From Elusimicrobiota bacterium (GTDB lineage Bacteria; Elusimicrobiota; Elusimicrobia; Elusimicrobiales; UBA9959), in contig DMXM01000036.1 in assembly GCA_003482905.1 (NCBI GenBank), positions 123,654 through 187,653 of the forward strand: a DNA stretch of 64,000 nucleotides. The letters are read 5' to 3'. Under the pieces are notes generated by a model. That model had not been told where the DNA came from and ran no database searches. It saw only the letters and a list, made by a program, of their open reading frames with translations. The position numbers and the translations under genes are program-made. Position 1 is the stretch's first letter. Each line of letters opens with the position of its first letter. Shown one piece after another: positions 48,358 through 57,675 of the stretch.

Positions 48358-50372
48358 CCTTACTCAACCGCCTTTTGATTATCGTATTCGGGGCCGGGCT
48401 TATCCCGATAGTCCCGGCCGGCGTCTTTTTATTCTATTTTCAGTCGCGCGCCAAGGATGATATCGAAAGCCTCCAGCGCAACGTGTCTCAAATGGGGGCG
48501 CTGATGATGGAGCGGGAGGCGCGGGACCTTTCCCGCCGCTTCGAACGGATGTGGGATACCGACGCCTCCTATGTGAGCCATAAGGGGCTTGAGCGCGCGC
48601 TTAAGAATAATCCGGAATTCCTTTACCTGGCTTTTACCGGGGCCGACGGCCGCGAGGCGCTGAGCGGGGGAGCCCCGGAGATCAAGCGCTACCTTGGATA
48701 TCTGGACCTGGCGGGGGACACGCTTTTTCTGAAGGCCTCCCGCGACGGGCGCGCCGCGCTGGGGCGCTTCGAGATGGTCTTTGATATGCCCCTCTGCCGG
48801 CTGGTCTACCCCATAGGTGGCGGGTATTACGCTTTTGCCGTGGTGAACCTGCGCGACCTTTTCGAGAAGTTGCGCTCCCAGCGGCTGGGGGCTACAGGCG
48901 GCCTGCTGCTCACCGACGCCGAGGGCAACGCCCTGCCGCTCTCCGGGGCCTTCGAGGAATTCGACGGCGCCGAAGTGCGCGATATCCTGGGCCGGGGCCA
49001 GTCCTTTGAGATAACGGGCAAAAAGGGAGCCTATATCGGCGCGGCGGCGCGGGTGCGCGGGCTGGACCTTTTTGTAATCGCCCTGGAGGACCGCGCCGAG
49101 GCTTTCTCCGGCGTGAACCGCATAACCTGGCTGATGGCCTTTTTCCTGCTGGCGGTGGCCACCGTCTTCTATTTCTCCGCCCTTCTTTTTACCCGCCGGC
49201 TGGGTGTGCCGGTGGAGGCGCTGATGGCCGGCGCGGCGAGGGTCTCCGGGGGGGAGTTCAGGCTCCCCGTGGACGAAGAGACGGAGTTCGCGGAACTTTC
49301 GGCCCTGCTGCGCGCCTTCAATTTCATGATGCGGGAAGTGGACCGCTACCACGGCATACAGGTGGAAAAAGTTTTAGAGGAAAAACAGAAGCTGGAACTC
49401 CTGGTCAGCCTTATCCACGACGCCATTATACTGTGCGACCTGCGGGGGGAGCTGCTTTATGCCAACGCCGCCGCCAAAGCGCTGCTGGGCGGCGGGGACG
49501 TAGTCCCCGGCGAGAACGAGGCGCTGCGCCGCCGCATAACCGGCCTGATCCGCAAGAAGTCCCTTTCAAGAAGCGGCGTGGTGGAGCTGGAAGCGGGCGG
49601 CGATAAGAAGTTTTACAGGGCCAGTATCCAGACGCTCCTGGCCAAGACCCAGGACCCCGCCGTCTTCATGGTGCTGCGCGATATAACCCTGGAAAGGAAG
49701 ATGCAGGCCATGAAAGAAGAGTTCTTCCATTCGGTGGCGCACGACCTGCGGGCCCCGCTGCTGACCATGCAGGGCTACATCAAACTGCTGGAAAAAGAGT
49801 TTCAGCCCGAAGCCAGGCAGGCCGGCTACGTCCGCAACGTGAAAGACTCCAGCGACAGGCTTTTCAAGCTGCTTGAAAATATCCTCGATATCTCCCGCAT
49901 GGAGGCCGGCCAGCTTAAGCCCGACCTTAAGCCGGTAAACGCGGGGGAGTTCTTCGCTTCGGCCGCTGAAAGTTTCCGGCCCCTCTTTGAAGAGAAGGGC
50001 GTGGCCCTCGCGATAGAGACCGCGGGCGCCGGCGGCAAGGCGTTCTCCGCCGATTCGTCGCTGCTGCGCAGGGTCATAGAGAACCTTGTTTCCAACGCCC
50101 TGAAATTCACCCCGCGGGGGGGGAAGGTGACGGCCTCGGTAAGGGCTGAGAATGGCGGCCTGGTCTTTACGGTCGCCGACACCGGGCCGGGCATCCCGCC
50201 GGACCAGCTTGAGGCGGTCTTTGAAAGATACAAACAGCTTAAACCGGGCGGGGAAGAGGGCGGCTTCGGCCTGGGCCTGGCCATCTCCCGCAAAATAGTG
50301 GAACTCCACGGCGGCCGCATCTGGGCGGAGTCCGTGCCGGGAGGTAAGTTCTCGGTGCAGTTTCCGGCGTAA
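48354..50372 (+). CDS. Membrane PAS-domain sensor histidine kinase
   Basis: 672 residues from a GTG start overlapping the etfA stop by four bases. Two membrane helices (5-27 and about 260-280) flank a periplasmic sensor domain of some 230 residues. A HAMP region (~285-335), a PAS domain (LVSLIHDAIILCDLRGELLYANAAAKALLGG) and the kinase core follow: HisKA phospho-acceptor His463 in HSVAHDLRAPLL, N box NLVSNALKFTP, G1 DTGPGIP, G2 GGFGLGLAISRK. No response regulator is adjacent. Coupling to etfA suggests co-expression with the catabolic genes. Confidence 0.88.
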   Translation: MTLLNRLLIIVFGAGLIPIVPAGVFLFYFQSRAKDDIESLQRNVSQMGALMMEREARDLSRRFERMWDTDASYVSHKGLERALKNNPEFLYLAFTGADGREALSGGAPEIKRYLGYLDLAGDTLFLKASRDGRAALGRFEMVFDMPLCRLVYPIGGGYYAFAVVNLRDLFEKLRSQRLGATGGLLLTDAEGNALPLSGAFEEFDGAEVRDILGRGQSFEITGKKGAYIGAAARVRGLDLFVIALEDRAEAFSGVNRITWLMAFFLLAVATVFYFSALLFTRRLGVPVEALMAGAARVSGGEFRLPVDEETEFAELSALLRAFNFMMREVDRYHGIQVEKVLEEKQKLELLVSLIHDAIILCDLRGELLYANAAAKALLGGGDVVPGENEALRRRITGLIRKKSLSRSGVVELEAGGDKKFYRASIQTLLAKTQDPAVFMVLRDITLERKMQAMKEEFFHSVAHDLRAPLLTMQGYIKLLEKEFQPEARQAGYVRNVKDSSDRLFKLLENILDISRMEAGQLKPDLKPVNAGEFFASAAESFRPLFEEKGVALAIETAGAGGKAFSADSSLLRRVIENLVSNALKFTPRGGKVTASVRAENGGLVFTVADTGPGIPPDQLEAVFERYKQLKPGGEEGGFGLGLAISRKIVELHGGRIWAESVPGGKFSVQFPA

Positions 50373-50421
50373 GGACATAGGGATAAAGGTCATTGAACGG
50401 TAAGGGGATTCTGGACATAAT

Positions 50422-52635
50422 ATGGCAAACAAAACAAAGAGCGCTGTTTCCGGCAACAAGAGGCTTTATATAGGGATATCCTTGTTCTCCCTGTTGTGGC
50501 TCATTTTCTCGGTTCCGTTCGAGGCCACTAAGCGGCTGGATTACAGTTGGGGGCATTTTGTTCTTAATCTCCCGTCCATGCTTAACACCGTAGCCAAGGT
50601 GGTTTCCGACCAGAATGATCCGGAGGACCCTTTTGGCAACTCCTATTCTTTTGGCAAGTACATAACCAAGCCGGCTCATCCGAAGGTGTCCATAATCGCT
50701 ATCGACGAGCTTTCACTGGAGGAATATGGCTGGCCGGTGCCGCGGAGCTATTACGGGAACCTGGTAGAACAGCTGGAAAAATACGGCGTTAAAGGCATTT
50801 TCTTCGACATCATTGTTTCTAAAAGCAAGCGCGATAAAGATTCCGACAACAGGCGTTTTGTCGAAGCTGTGGCTAAAGCCGGAAATGTGGGAAATCTGGT
50901 CTTTAGAGACCCGAACACGAAAAGAATTATATACCCGGTCAAGGGCCTTGCCAAGGCCAGCGCCATTATGGGCCAGCCGCATGTCGAGGCGCTCATGGAC
51001 TCGGACGGACAGGTAAGGCGCTATATGCCTTTCTGGGGGGGGCCAGTATATCAGTTCCCCCTGATATTTTCGGACGTTAAGTTCATTACATACGGAGAGA
51101 CCGAACTTAAAGACACGCTGATCGGGAAAGAGTTCCCTGGTCTCCCGGTACCATCGATAGGTATAGGCGCCTATTCTTTTTATTCCGGCAAGCATCTTTC
51201 CCAGCTGTTCCTGGAATACAGCGATGGGAAAATACTGAACTATCGCAACTTCGTGGCGCGCAAGAAACACCCGGCCTGGGATACCGACAAGGACAGGGAA
51301 ACGTTGTCCAGTTTTAGGCACATATCTTTTGCCGACATTCTGAGCGGGCGTTTGACTGAGGAGGAAAAGGAGGCATTAAAAGGCGGCATAGCCCTGGTGG
51401 GCGCTACTGCGATGGGGGCTTATGACCATTGTCCCAGCCCTTTCGCCCAGCAGCTGCCCGGGGTGGAGGTGCACGCCACTTTCCTGGATAACGTCATCTC
51501 CGGGGACTTCCGTGAAACCATCTCTTATGCCTGGATTTCTCTGCTGATATTGATCCTCCCATGGCTGCCGGTCATCCTGCGGCGTTATTCACTCGCCATA
51601 CTGGTAGTTGTTTGTTCGAGCGTGCTGCTGGGCCTCTCTATGGTCTACGTTCTGCTGCTTGCGAACTGCCTTATGATGCCCTTTCCCAGCATAGCGCTGG
51701 CGTTATTCCTGCCTTTCGCCTATATCACGGTGGACAAGGGGCTTATGGAAGGCCGGGAGAAGAAGTGGATAAAGAACACATTCGGGCAGTACCTGTCGCC
51801 CAAGGTGGTGGAACTCATCACCAAGGACCCAGCCAGGCTTTCCCTGGGCGGCGAGAAACGCGAAATGACGGCTTTCTTCCTGGACATAGCCGGCTTCACT
51901 ACGATGTCGGAAAAAATGACGCCAGAGGAACTGACCTCGATGCTCAACGAGTATCTGTCCGGTCTTACCGACATCATCCTGAAGCACGACGGGGTCGTAG
52001 ATAAATATATCGGCGACTGCATCATGGCTTTCTGGAACGCCCCGCTGGACCAGAAAGATCACCGCAGGCTGGCTTGTCTTGCGGCCGTGGACTGCCAGGC
52101 CGAGATGGCCCGCCTGAACGAGAAGCTTACGCAGTACGCCATAAAACCCTCCTGCCGCGTGGGCCTTAATTCCGGCCCGATGGTAGTAGGCAACATGGGT
52201 TCCAAGACCAGGCTATCCTACACCGTCATGGGGGACTCCGTTAACCTGGCTTCCCGCCTTGAGGGCGCCAATAAGTTCTTCCATTCCCAGATCATGGCCA
52301 GCGGGGAGACTTTTGATGAATCGAAGGACCTTTTCGATCACCGCTTCCTCGGCAGCATCCGCGTGGTAGGCAAGGCCATCCCGGTAAAGGTTTACGAGCC
52401 TTTCGCCCGCAAGGGCGCCGCGGGCCCGGAGGTAACGGCCATGTTGAAGTCTTACGGGGCGGGCACGGAAAAGTTCTACGCCGGCAAATATGCCCAGGCC
52501 GCCAAGGACTTCAAGGCGGCGCTGAAAGCGCGCCCCTCCGACGGTCCCTCGCAGTTCTATCTGGAGCTGGCCGAGAAGTACGAGAAAGAGGCGCCTAAGG
52601 ACTGGGACGGCTCTTTCAACCTGACGTCAAAGTAG
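50422..52635 (+). CDS. CHASE2-domain adenylate/guanylate cyclase
   Basis: 737 residues. An N-terminal membrane helix (ISLFSLLWLIFSVPFEA) is followed by an extracellular CHASE2 domain (~60-345: KVSIIAIDELSLEEYGWPVPR, VKGIFFDIIV, GGIALVGATAMGAYDHCPSPF), three helices (~355-440) and a class III cyclase domain (~480-660) with metal Asp in FFLDIAGFTTMSEKM and VDKYIGDCIMAFWNAP; the transition-state region is MGDSVNLASRLEGANK. A TPR-like tail (YGAGTEKFYAGKYAQAAKDFKAAL) ends the protein. It makes cAMP or cGMP in response to an unknown extracellular signal. Confidence 0.9.
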   Translation: MANKTKSAVSGNKRLYIGISLFSLLWLIFSVPFEATKRLDYSWGHFVLNLPSMLNTVAKVVSDQNDPEDPFGNSYSFGKYITKPAHPKVSIIAIDELSLEEYGWPVPRSYYGNLVEQLEKYGVKGIFFDIIVSKSKRDKDSDNRRFVEAVAKAGNVGNLVFRDPNTKRIIYPVKGLAKASAIMGQPHVEALMDSDGQVRRYMPFWGGPVYQFPLIFSDVKFITYGETELKDTLIGKEFPGLPVPSIGIGAYSFYSGKHLSQLFLEYSDGKILNYRNFVARKKHPAWDTDKDRETLSSFRHISFADILSGRLTEEEKEALKGGIALVGATAMGAYDHCPSPFAQQLPGVEVHATFLDNVISGDFRETISYAWISLLILILPWLPVILRRYSLAILVVVCSSVLLGLSMVYVLLLANCLMMPFPSIALALFLPFAYITVDKGLMEGREKKWIKNTFGQYLSPKVVELITKDPARLSLGGEKREMTAFFLDIAGFTTMSEKMTPEELTSMLNEYLSGLTDIILKHDGVVDKYIGDCIMAFWNAPLDQKDHRRLACLAAVDCQAEMARLNEKLTQYAIKPSCRVGLNSGPMVVGNMGSKTRLSYTVMGDSVNLASRLEGANKFFHSQIMASGETFDESKDLFDHRFLGSIRVVGKAIPVKVYEPFARKGAAGPEVTAMLKSYGAGTEKFYAGKYAQAAKDFKAALKARPSDGPSQFYLELAEKYEKEAPKDWDGSFNLTSK

Positions 52636-52641
52636 AGGACT

Positions 52642-53355
52642 ATGATAATATTCTGGAGACTTCTCCTCGCGCACCTGCTGGCGGACTTCACCCTGCAGTT
52701 CGACGTGGTCAACCGCCTGAAGCGCAACCACCTGTGGGGCATGCTGCTGCACTGCCTGACCCACCTGGCAGTGGCCGCGGCGCTGCTCTGGCCCTATCTT
52801 CCCCAGACCTGGGTGACGCTGGGGCCGGTCGGCATTAACGGCTGGTGGGCGCTGGCGATCATGCTGGCGCTGCACTTCGCGGTGGACCAGCTGCGCGTAT
52901 ACAGCATGCGCACCATGGGCTATCACGACGGCACCGTAAGTTTCCTGGCGGACCAGCTGCTGCACGTGTACGTGCTGTTCATGATCTCCCCGGTGGCTAT
53001 CCCGTCCCGGGACATGCTGCTGGCGGAAAAGTGGATAGGCATAGCCTGCATGCTGGTGCTGGTGACGCACTTCACCACGGTGCTGGTCTATTTCGTGGAA
53101 AAGGACCTGCTGGGCAAGGCCTTCCCGCGTTTCGACGAGAAATATTTCCTTATCTTCGAGCGCGTCGTGCTCTGGGCCTTCTTTTTTGTCGGCGGATACT
53201 GGTGGGTCCCTTTCGCGCTGGCCTGGGTGATCCAGATAATTTACGTGAAAAAGAAGCGGATCATAGACCTGTCCCCGGTGAACGTGGCGCTGAGCGTGGG
53301 CGTCACCGCGGCGCTGGGGCTGTGGACCAGGTATATTTACTACGGGGCGCTGTAA
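52642..53355 (+). CDS. DUF3307 membrane protein
   Basis: 237 residues with about six transmembrane helices. The opening ...LLAHLLADFTLQFD...HLWGMLLHCLTHLAVAAALLW is the signature of DUF3307, a family of unknown function, often found near regulators or phage-defence genes; here it follows the cyclase by six bases. The histidines and aspartate in HLLADF and HFAVDQLR are conserved within the family. I cannot assign a function. Confidence 0.78.
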   Translation: MIIFWRLLLAHLLADFTLQFDVVNRLKRNHLWGMLLHCLTHLAVAAALLWPYLPQTWVTLGPVGINGWWALAIMLALHFAVDQLRVYSMRTMGYHDGTVSFLADQLLHVYVLFMISPVAIPSRDMLLAEKWIGIACMLVLVTHFTTVLVYFVEKDLLGKAFPRFDEKYFLIFERVVLWAFFFVGGYWWVPFALAWVIQIIYVKKKRIIDLSPVNVALSVGVTAALGLWTRYIYYGAL

Positions 53356-53377
53356 CCGGCGCGTATATAAGGCCTTC

Positions 53378-53968
53378 ATGGACGTTACCGGAAAATTAAA
53401 GATCGACGACGCGGTCTTCACTTTTATAGACGTGGAAACTACCGGGCTTTCGCCCAGGTCCGCCCGCGTCTGCGAGGTGGCGGCCATAAGCTTCCGCGGA
53501 AGCGACAGGGTGGCCACGCTGGCCGAGCTGGTGAACCCCGGCGCGCCCATCCCGGACGCGGTTTCAAAGATCCACGGCATCACCGACGAGATGGTCAAAG
53601 ACAGTCCGTCCTTCGGCGGCGTGGCCCCGCGGCTGCTGGCTATGCTGGAGAATTCCGTGGTGGTAGCGCACAACGCCCAGTTCGACGTCGCCTTCCTCTC
53701 GGCGGAAATGGAGAGGGTGGGGCTTAAATTCCCGAAGCTCTACGTAGTGGATACCCTGGCCATAGCCAGGAAGAACTGGAAATTCCAGAGCAACCGCCTT
53801 GCCAAGATAGCGGCGGAGCTTAATATTTCCAGCGAGGGCTGGCACCGGGCTTTGGCCGACGTGGAGATGACCAGGAAGATCTTTGAGCATTTCATAAGCG
53901 CCTTCAAGTCCGCCGGAGCGGTAACGGTGGCGGACCTGGTGAGCAAGAGCGGAGGAAAAACATCATGA
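53378..53968 (+). CDS. DnaQ-like 3'-5' exonuclease (DEDDh)
   Basis: 196 residues. Exonuclease fold of the DNA polymerase III epsilon family: Exo I FTFIDVETTGLSPRS (D and E), Exo II SVVVAHNAQFDVAFLSAEM (D) and Exo III with the DEDDh histidine and aspartate in EGWHRALADVEMTRKIF. INGITDEMV-type KIHGITDEMVKDSP is also present. No polymerase or UvrC domain is fused. It may be a stand-alone proofreading or nucleotide-processing exonuclease; its stop overlaps the hutH start by four bases. Confidence 0.9.
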   Translation: MDVTGKLKIDDAVFTFIDVETTGLSPRSARVCEVAAISFRGSDRVATLAELVNPGAPIPDAVSKIHGITDEMVKDSPSFGGVAPRLLAMLENSVVVAHNAQFDVAFLSAEMERVGLKFPKLYVVDTLAIARKNWKFQSNRLAKIAAELNISSEGWHRALADVEMTRKIFEHFISAFKSAGAVTVADLVSKSGGKTS

Positions 53969-55491
53969 ACAAAAATAACAAGCCTTTCAGCCTGGGAACT
54001 TTCCCGGACATAGTGGATTTTGCGGAGGTGGCCCTGGGTTACCGCCGTACCGTAGTCCCTCCCAAAGCCCTTAAGCTCATTGCGGCGCGGCGCGCCAGCC
54101 TGGAGGCCCTGCTGGCCGGGGACGGCGTGATGTACGGCATAAACACCGGCTTCGGCGAACTGGCCAGCCAGCGCGTCTCCCGGGAAAGTCTTAAAAGCCT
54201 GCAGGTGAACCTTATCCGCAGCCATGCCTGCGGCGTGGGCGAGCCGCTCGACGACGCGGAGGCCTGCGGCCTTATGTTCGCCCGCGCCAACGAACTGGCC
54301 ATGGGTAATTCCGGGGTGCGCCCGGTGCTGGTTAAACTGCTTTCCGCCCTTATAAACAAGGGCGTTATCCCTTTCATCCCTTCCAAAGGCTCGGTGGGCG
54401 CCAGCGGGGACCTGGCCCCTTCCGCCCACATGGCGCTGACGCTGATAGGCGAGGGCATGGCCAAATTTGCCGGCGAGGACAAGTGGCAACCGTCCGCCGC
54501 GGTCCTGAAGAAAGCGGGCCTTAAGCCGATAGAATTGGCCGAAAAAGAGGGCCTGGCGCTTATAAACGGCACGCAGGCCATGAAGTCGGTGGGCGGGCTG
54601 GCGCTGTTCGAGGCTATGAACCTTTTTTATTCCGCCGTCCTCACCGGGGCCATGAGCCTTGAGGCTCTCAAGGGCACGCCGACGCCTTTCGACAAGCGCA
54701 TCCACGAGCTTAAGCCGCACCCGGGCCAGCTGGAAGTGGCCGAAATGCTGGAGACCCTGCTGAAAGGCAGCAAGATCCGCGCTTCCCACGCGGCCAACGA
54801 CAAGCGCGTGCAGGACCCCTACTCCCTGCGCTGCATGCCGCAGGCCATGGGCGCCGCGCGCGACGCCATTGAGTACGCGCTGAACGCTTTTGAGACCGAG
54901 CTTGGCAGCGTTACCGACAACCCGCTGGTGGTGGAGGGGAAAAAGCGAGGCTCCATAGAGGTGCTCTCCGGCGGCAACTTTCACGGCCAGGCCGTAGCTT
55001 TCGCGGCGGATTTTGCCGCCATAGCCATAACGGCGCTCGGCAATATCTCGGAGCGCCGTATAGCCCAGCTGGTGAGCGACTTTAAAATACTTCCGCCTTT
55101 TCTCGCCCGCAATCCGGGCCTGGAGTCCGGCTTTATGATAGCGCATGTCACCGCGGCCGCGCTCTGCAATGAAAATAAAATACTCAGCCACCCCGCCAGC
55201 GCCGACTCCATCCCCACCTCCGCCAACAAGGAGGACTTTGTGAGCATGGGGATGACCGCCGCGCTTAAGCTCAGCACGGTGGTGCTTAATGTGGCGCGCA
55301 TATACGCCATAGAGATGATGGCCGCCGCCGAGGGCGTGGAATTCCACCGCCCGCTCCGGTCTAGCCCCCACATAGAGACGGCTCTGGCGAAGCTGCGCAA
55401 GATCTCGCCCGCCTTCAAAGGCGACGAGGTTTTCTCCGGCCGCATAGAAGCCGTGGCCGAGGCGATCCTGGGCGGTTATTTCGTCGACTAA
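53965..55491 (+). CDS. hutH: Histidine ammonia-lyase
   Basis: 508 residues, normal length. Removes ammonia from L-histidine to give urocanate, the first step of histidine use. Residues Ala146-Ser147-Gly148 in GSVGASGDLAPSAHM form the MIO prosthetic group autocatalytically. Also visible: YGINTGFGELA (catalytic Tyr), LQVNLIRSHACGVGEPL, NGTQAMKSVG, VQDPYSLRCMPQAMG and SGGNFHGQAVAFAAD. It starts inside the stop of the DnaQ-like gene and is followed by hutU. Confidence 0.97.
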   Translation: MNKNNKPFSLGTFPDIVDFAEVALGYRRTVVPPKALKLIAARRASLEALLAGDGVMYGINTGFGELASQRVSRESLKSLQVNLIRSHACGVGEPLDDAEACGLMFARANELAMGNSGVRPVLVKLLSALINKGVIPFIPSKGSVGASGDLAPSAHMALTLIGEGMAKFAGEDKWQPSAAVLKKAGLKPIELAEKEGLALINGTQAMKSVGGLALFEAMNLFYSAVLTGAMSLEALKGTPTPFDKRIHELKPHPGQLEVAEMLETLLKGSKIRASHAANDKRVQDPYSLRCMPQAMGAARDAIEYALNAFETELGSVTDNPLVVEGKKRGSIEVLSGGNFHGQAVAFAADFAAIAITALGNISERRIAQLVSDFKILPPFLARNPGLESGFMIAHVTAAALCNENKILSHPASADSIPTSANKEDFVSMGMTAALKLSTVVLNVARIYAIEMMAAAEGVEFHRPLRSSPHIETALAKLRKISPAFKGDEVFSGRIEAVAEAILGGYFVD

Positions 55492-55510
55492 ACTATTTGG
55501 AGGACGTGGT

Positions 55511-57163
55511 ATGGGTGCCAATATAATACGCGCGGCGCGCGGCAATAAGATATCGTGCAAGGGCTGGCAGCAGGAAGCGGCCCTGCGCATGCTGATGAAC
55601 AACCTGGACCCGGAGGTGGCGGAACGCCCCGAGGATCTTATAGTTTACGGCGGGCGCGGCAAGGCCGCCCGCAACTGGGACTGCTACCACGCCATAGTCT
55701 CGTCGCTGCGCAAGCTGGAGAACGACGAAACCCTGCTGGTGCAGTCGGGCAAACCCGTGGGCGTGCTGCGCACGCACGAGCATTCTCCCCGCGTGATCAT
55801 AGCCAACTCCAACCTGGTGGGCAATTGGGCCAACTGGGAAGTCTTCGACGAGCTGGAGCGGAAGGGCCTTATGATGTACGGCCAGATGACGGCCGGTTCC
55901 TGGATCTATATCGGCACTCAGGGGATATTGCAGGGCACATACGAGACCTTCGCCGCCTGCGCCCGTAAACATTTCAAGAGCGACCTGACAGGCAAACTCA
56001 CCGTCACCGGCGGCCTGGGCGGCATGGGCGGCGCCCAGCCCCTGGCCGTTACCATGAACGGCGGCGTGGCCATTGTAATAGAGGCGGACGAGACCCGCAT
56101 ACAGAAGCGCCTGGACACGGCCTACGTGGACATCATGAGCCGCGACCTGGACGAAGCTTTGCGCCTGGCGGACGCGGCCATGAAGGCGAAGAAGCCTCTT
56201 TCCATCGGCCTGCTGGGCAACTGCGCCGAAGTGCTGCCCGAGATGGCGCGCCGCGGCGTGAAAATAGACGTGCTGACAGACCAGACCTCCGCCCACGACC
56301 CGCTGAAGGGTTATATCCCGAAAGGCTACAGCATAAAGGCAGCCGATGAGCTGCGCCGCAGGGATCCAAAAAAATACCTGAAGCTTTCCATGGAATCCAT
56401 AGCCATACACGTGGAGGCCATGCTGAAGCTGCAGAAGGCAGGCGCCGTCACGTTCGACTACGGCAATAATATCAGGACTATGGCTTTCAAGCAGGGCGTG
56501 AAAAAGGCCTACGATTTCCCCGGCTTCGTTCCCGCCTATATCCGCGACCTGTTCTGCGAGGGCAAAGGCCCTTTCCGCTGGGCGGCGCTTTCCGGCGACC
56601 CGAAGGACATAGCGGTCACGGACAAACTGGTGCTCGACCTGTTCCCTAAGGATGAACATCTCAGGCGCTGGATGGACATGGCCACGAAGAAAGTGAAGTT
56701 CCAGGGCCTGCCTTCCCGCATCTGCTGGCTCGGCTACGGCGAGCGGCATATAATGGGCATGCGGATAAACGACCTGGTGAAAAAGGGTAAGATCTCCGCG
56801 CCGGTGGTGATAGGCCGCGACCATCTGGATTCAGGCTCGGTAGCCAGCCCTTTCCGCGAAACGGAAGCCATGAAGGACGGCTCCGACGCCATAGCCGACT
56901 GGCCCATACTCAACGCCCTTATAAACACCGCTTCCGGCGCCAGCTGGGTGTCTTTTCACCACGGCGGCGGCGTTGGCATGGGCTACTCCCTGCACGCGGG
57001 GCAGGTGACTGTGGCCGACGGCACCAAAGAAATGGCTACGCGCCTGGAGCGCGTACTCACCAACGACCCGGCCATGGGCGTGCTGCGCCACGCCGACGCC
57101 GGCTATAAGATCGCTTCGGATTTCGCCAAAAAGAAAGGCGTAAAGATCCCGATGCTCAAATAA
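55511..57163 (+). CDS. hutU: Urocanate hydratase
   Basis: 550 residues, normal length. Converts urocanate to 4-imidazolone-5-propionate using a tightly bound NAD+. Motifs: VQSGKPVGVLRTHEHSPRV, MTAGSWIYIGTQGILQGTYET, the NAD-binding TGGLGGMGGAQPLAVTMNGG, DQTSAHDPLKGYIP, GPFRWAALSGDPKDI, GRDHLDSGSVASPFRETEAM and WVSFHHGGGVGMGYSLHAG. GGAGG lies nine bases before the ATG. It sits between hutH and the frameshifted yajQ, which itself precedes hutI. Confidence 0.97.
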   Translation: MGANIIRAARGNKISCKGWQQEAALRMLMNNLDPEVAERPEDLIVYGGRGKAARNWDCYHAIVSSLRKLENDETLLVQSGKPVGVLRTHEHSPRVIIANSNLVGNWANWEVFDELERKGLMMYGQMTAGSWIYIGTQGILQGTYETFAACARKHFKSDLTGKLTVTGGLGGMGGAQPLAVTMNGGVAIVIEADETRIQKRLDTAYVDIMSRDLDEALRLADAAMKAKKPLSIGLLGNCAEVLPEMARRGVKIDVLTDQTSAHDPLKGYIPKGYSIKAADELRRRDPKKYLKLSMESIAIHVEAMLKLQKAGAVTFDYGNNIRTMAFKQGVKKAYDFPGFVPAYIRDLFCEGKGPFRWAALSGDPKDIAVTDKLVLDLFPKDEHLRRWMDMATKKVKFQGLPSRICWLGYGERHIMGMRINDLVKKGKISAPVVIGRDHLDSGSVASPFRETEAMKDGSDAIADWPILNALINTASGASWVSFHHGGGVGMGYSLHAGQVTVADGTKEMATRLERVLTNDPAMGVLRHADAGYKIASDFAKKKGVKIPMLK

Positions 57164-57178
57164 AACGGAGGAATAATT

Positions 57179-57675
57179 ATGGCAAGTGAATTCAGTTTGA
57201 CGTGGTTTCCAAGGTGGATTATACCGTGGTGGACGAGGCTATCGCCATCGCCATGAAGGAAGTCATCAACCGTTATGATTTCAAGGATTCCAAGTCCGAG
57301 ATCAATTTCGACAAGAAGGCCAACAGCATAATGCTGCAATCCTCAGACGATTACAAGGTGAAGGCCCTATACGACGTATTGCTGACCAAGATCTCCAAGC
57401 GCGGTCTGCCGGTGAAGAATTTCGAGGCGCAGAAAGTGGAGCACGCGCTGGGCGGCACGGCCAAGCAGGCGGTGAAAGTGCAGCAGGGCATACCGCAGGA
57501 CAAGGCCAAGGAAATAGTGCGGGCCATTAAAGACGCCAAGCTGAAGGCCAACGTCTCCATCCAGGGCGACACCCTGCGCGTCACCTCCAAGTCCAAGGAC
57601 GAGCTGCAGAACGTGATGAGCCTGCTGCGCGGCGGGGATTACAAGATAACCCTCCAGTTCGAGAACTTCCGCTGA
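57179..57675 (+). CDS. yajQ: YajQ-family nucleotide-binding protein, frameshifted at codon 7
   Basis: YajQ proteins bind nucleic acid or c-di-GMP. From ATG 57179, with a perfect GGAGG upstream, the frame reads MASEFSL and then fails, stopping at 57254-57256. If one T is added to the TTT at 57196-57198, it reads MASEFSFDVVSKVDY and continues through a complete YajQ (INRYDFKDSKSEINF, KVEHALGGTAKQAVKVQQGI, LRGGDYKITLQFENFR). As written, only a GTG at 57202 could start the main frame, losing the first beta strand. A one-base deletion, real or from sequencing, is the simplest explanation. It overlaps the hutI start by one base. Confidence 0.85.

Noticed and set aside
53740..55602. Long minus-strand frame (620 codons) over hutH
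   Set aside because: Antisense shadow of hutH and the exonuclease, with no domain signature and no ribosome site.
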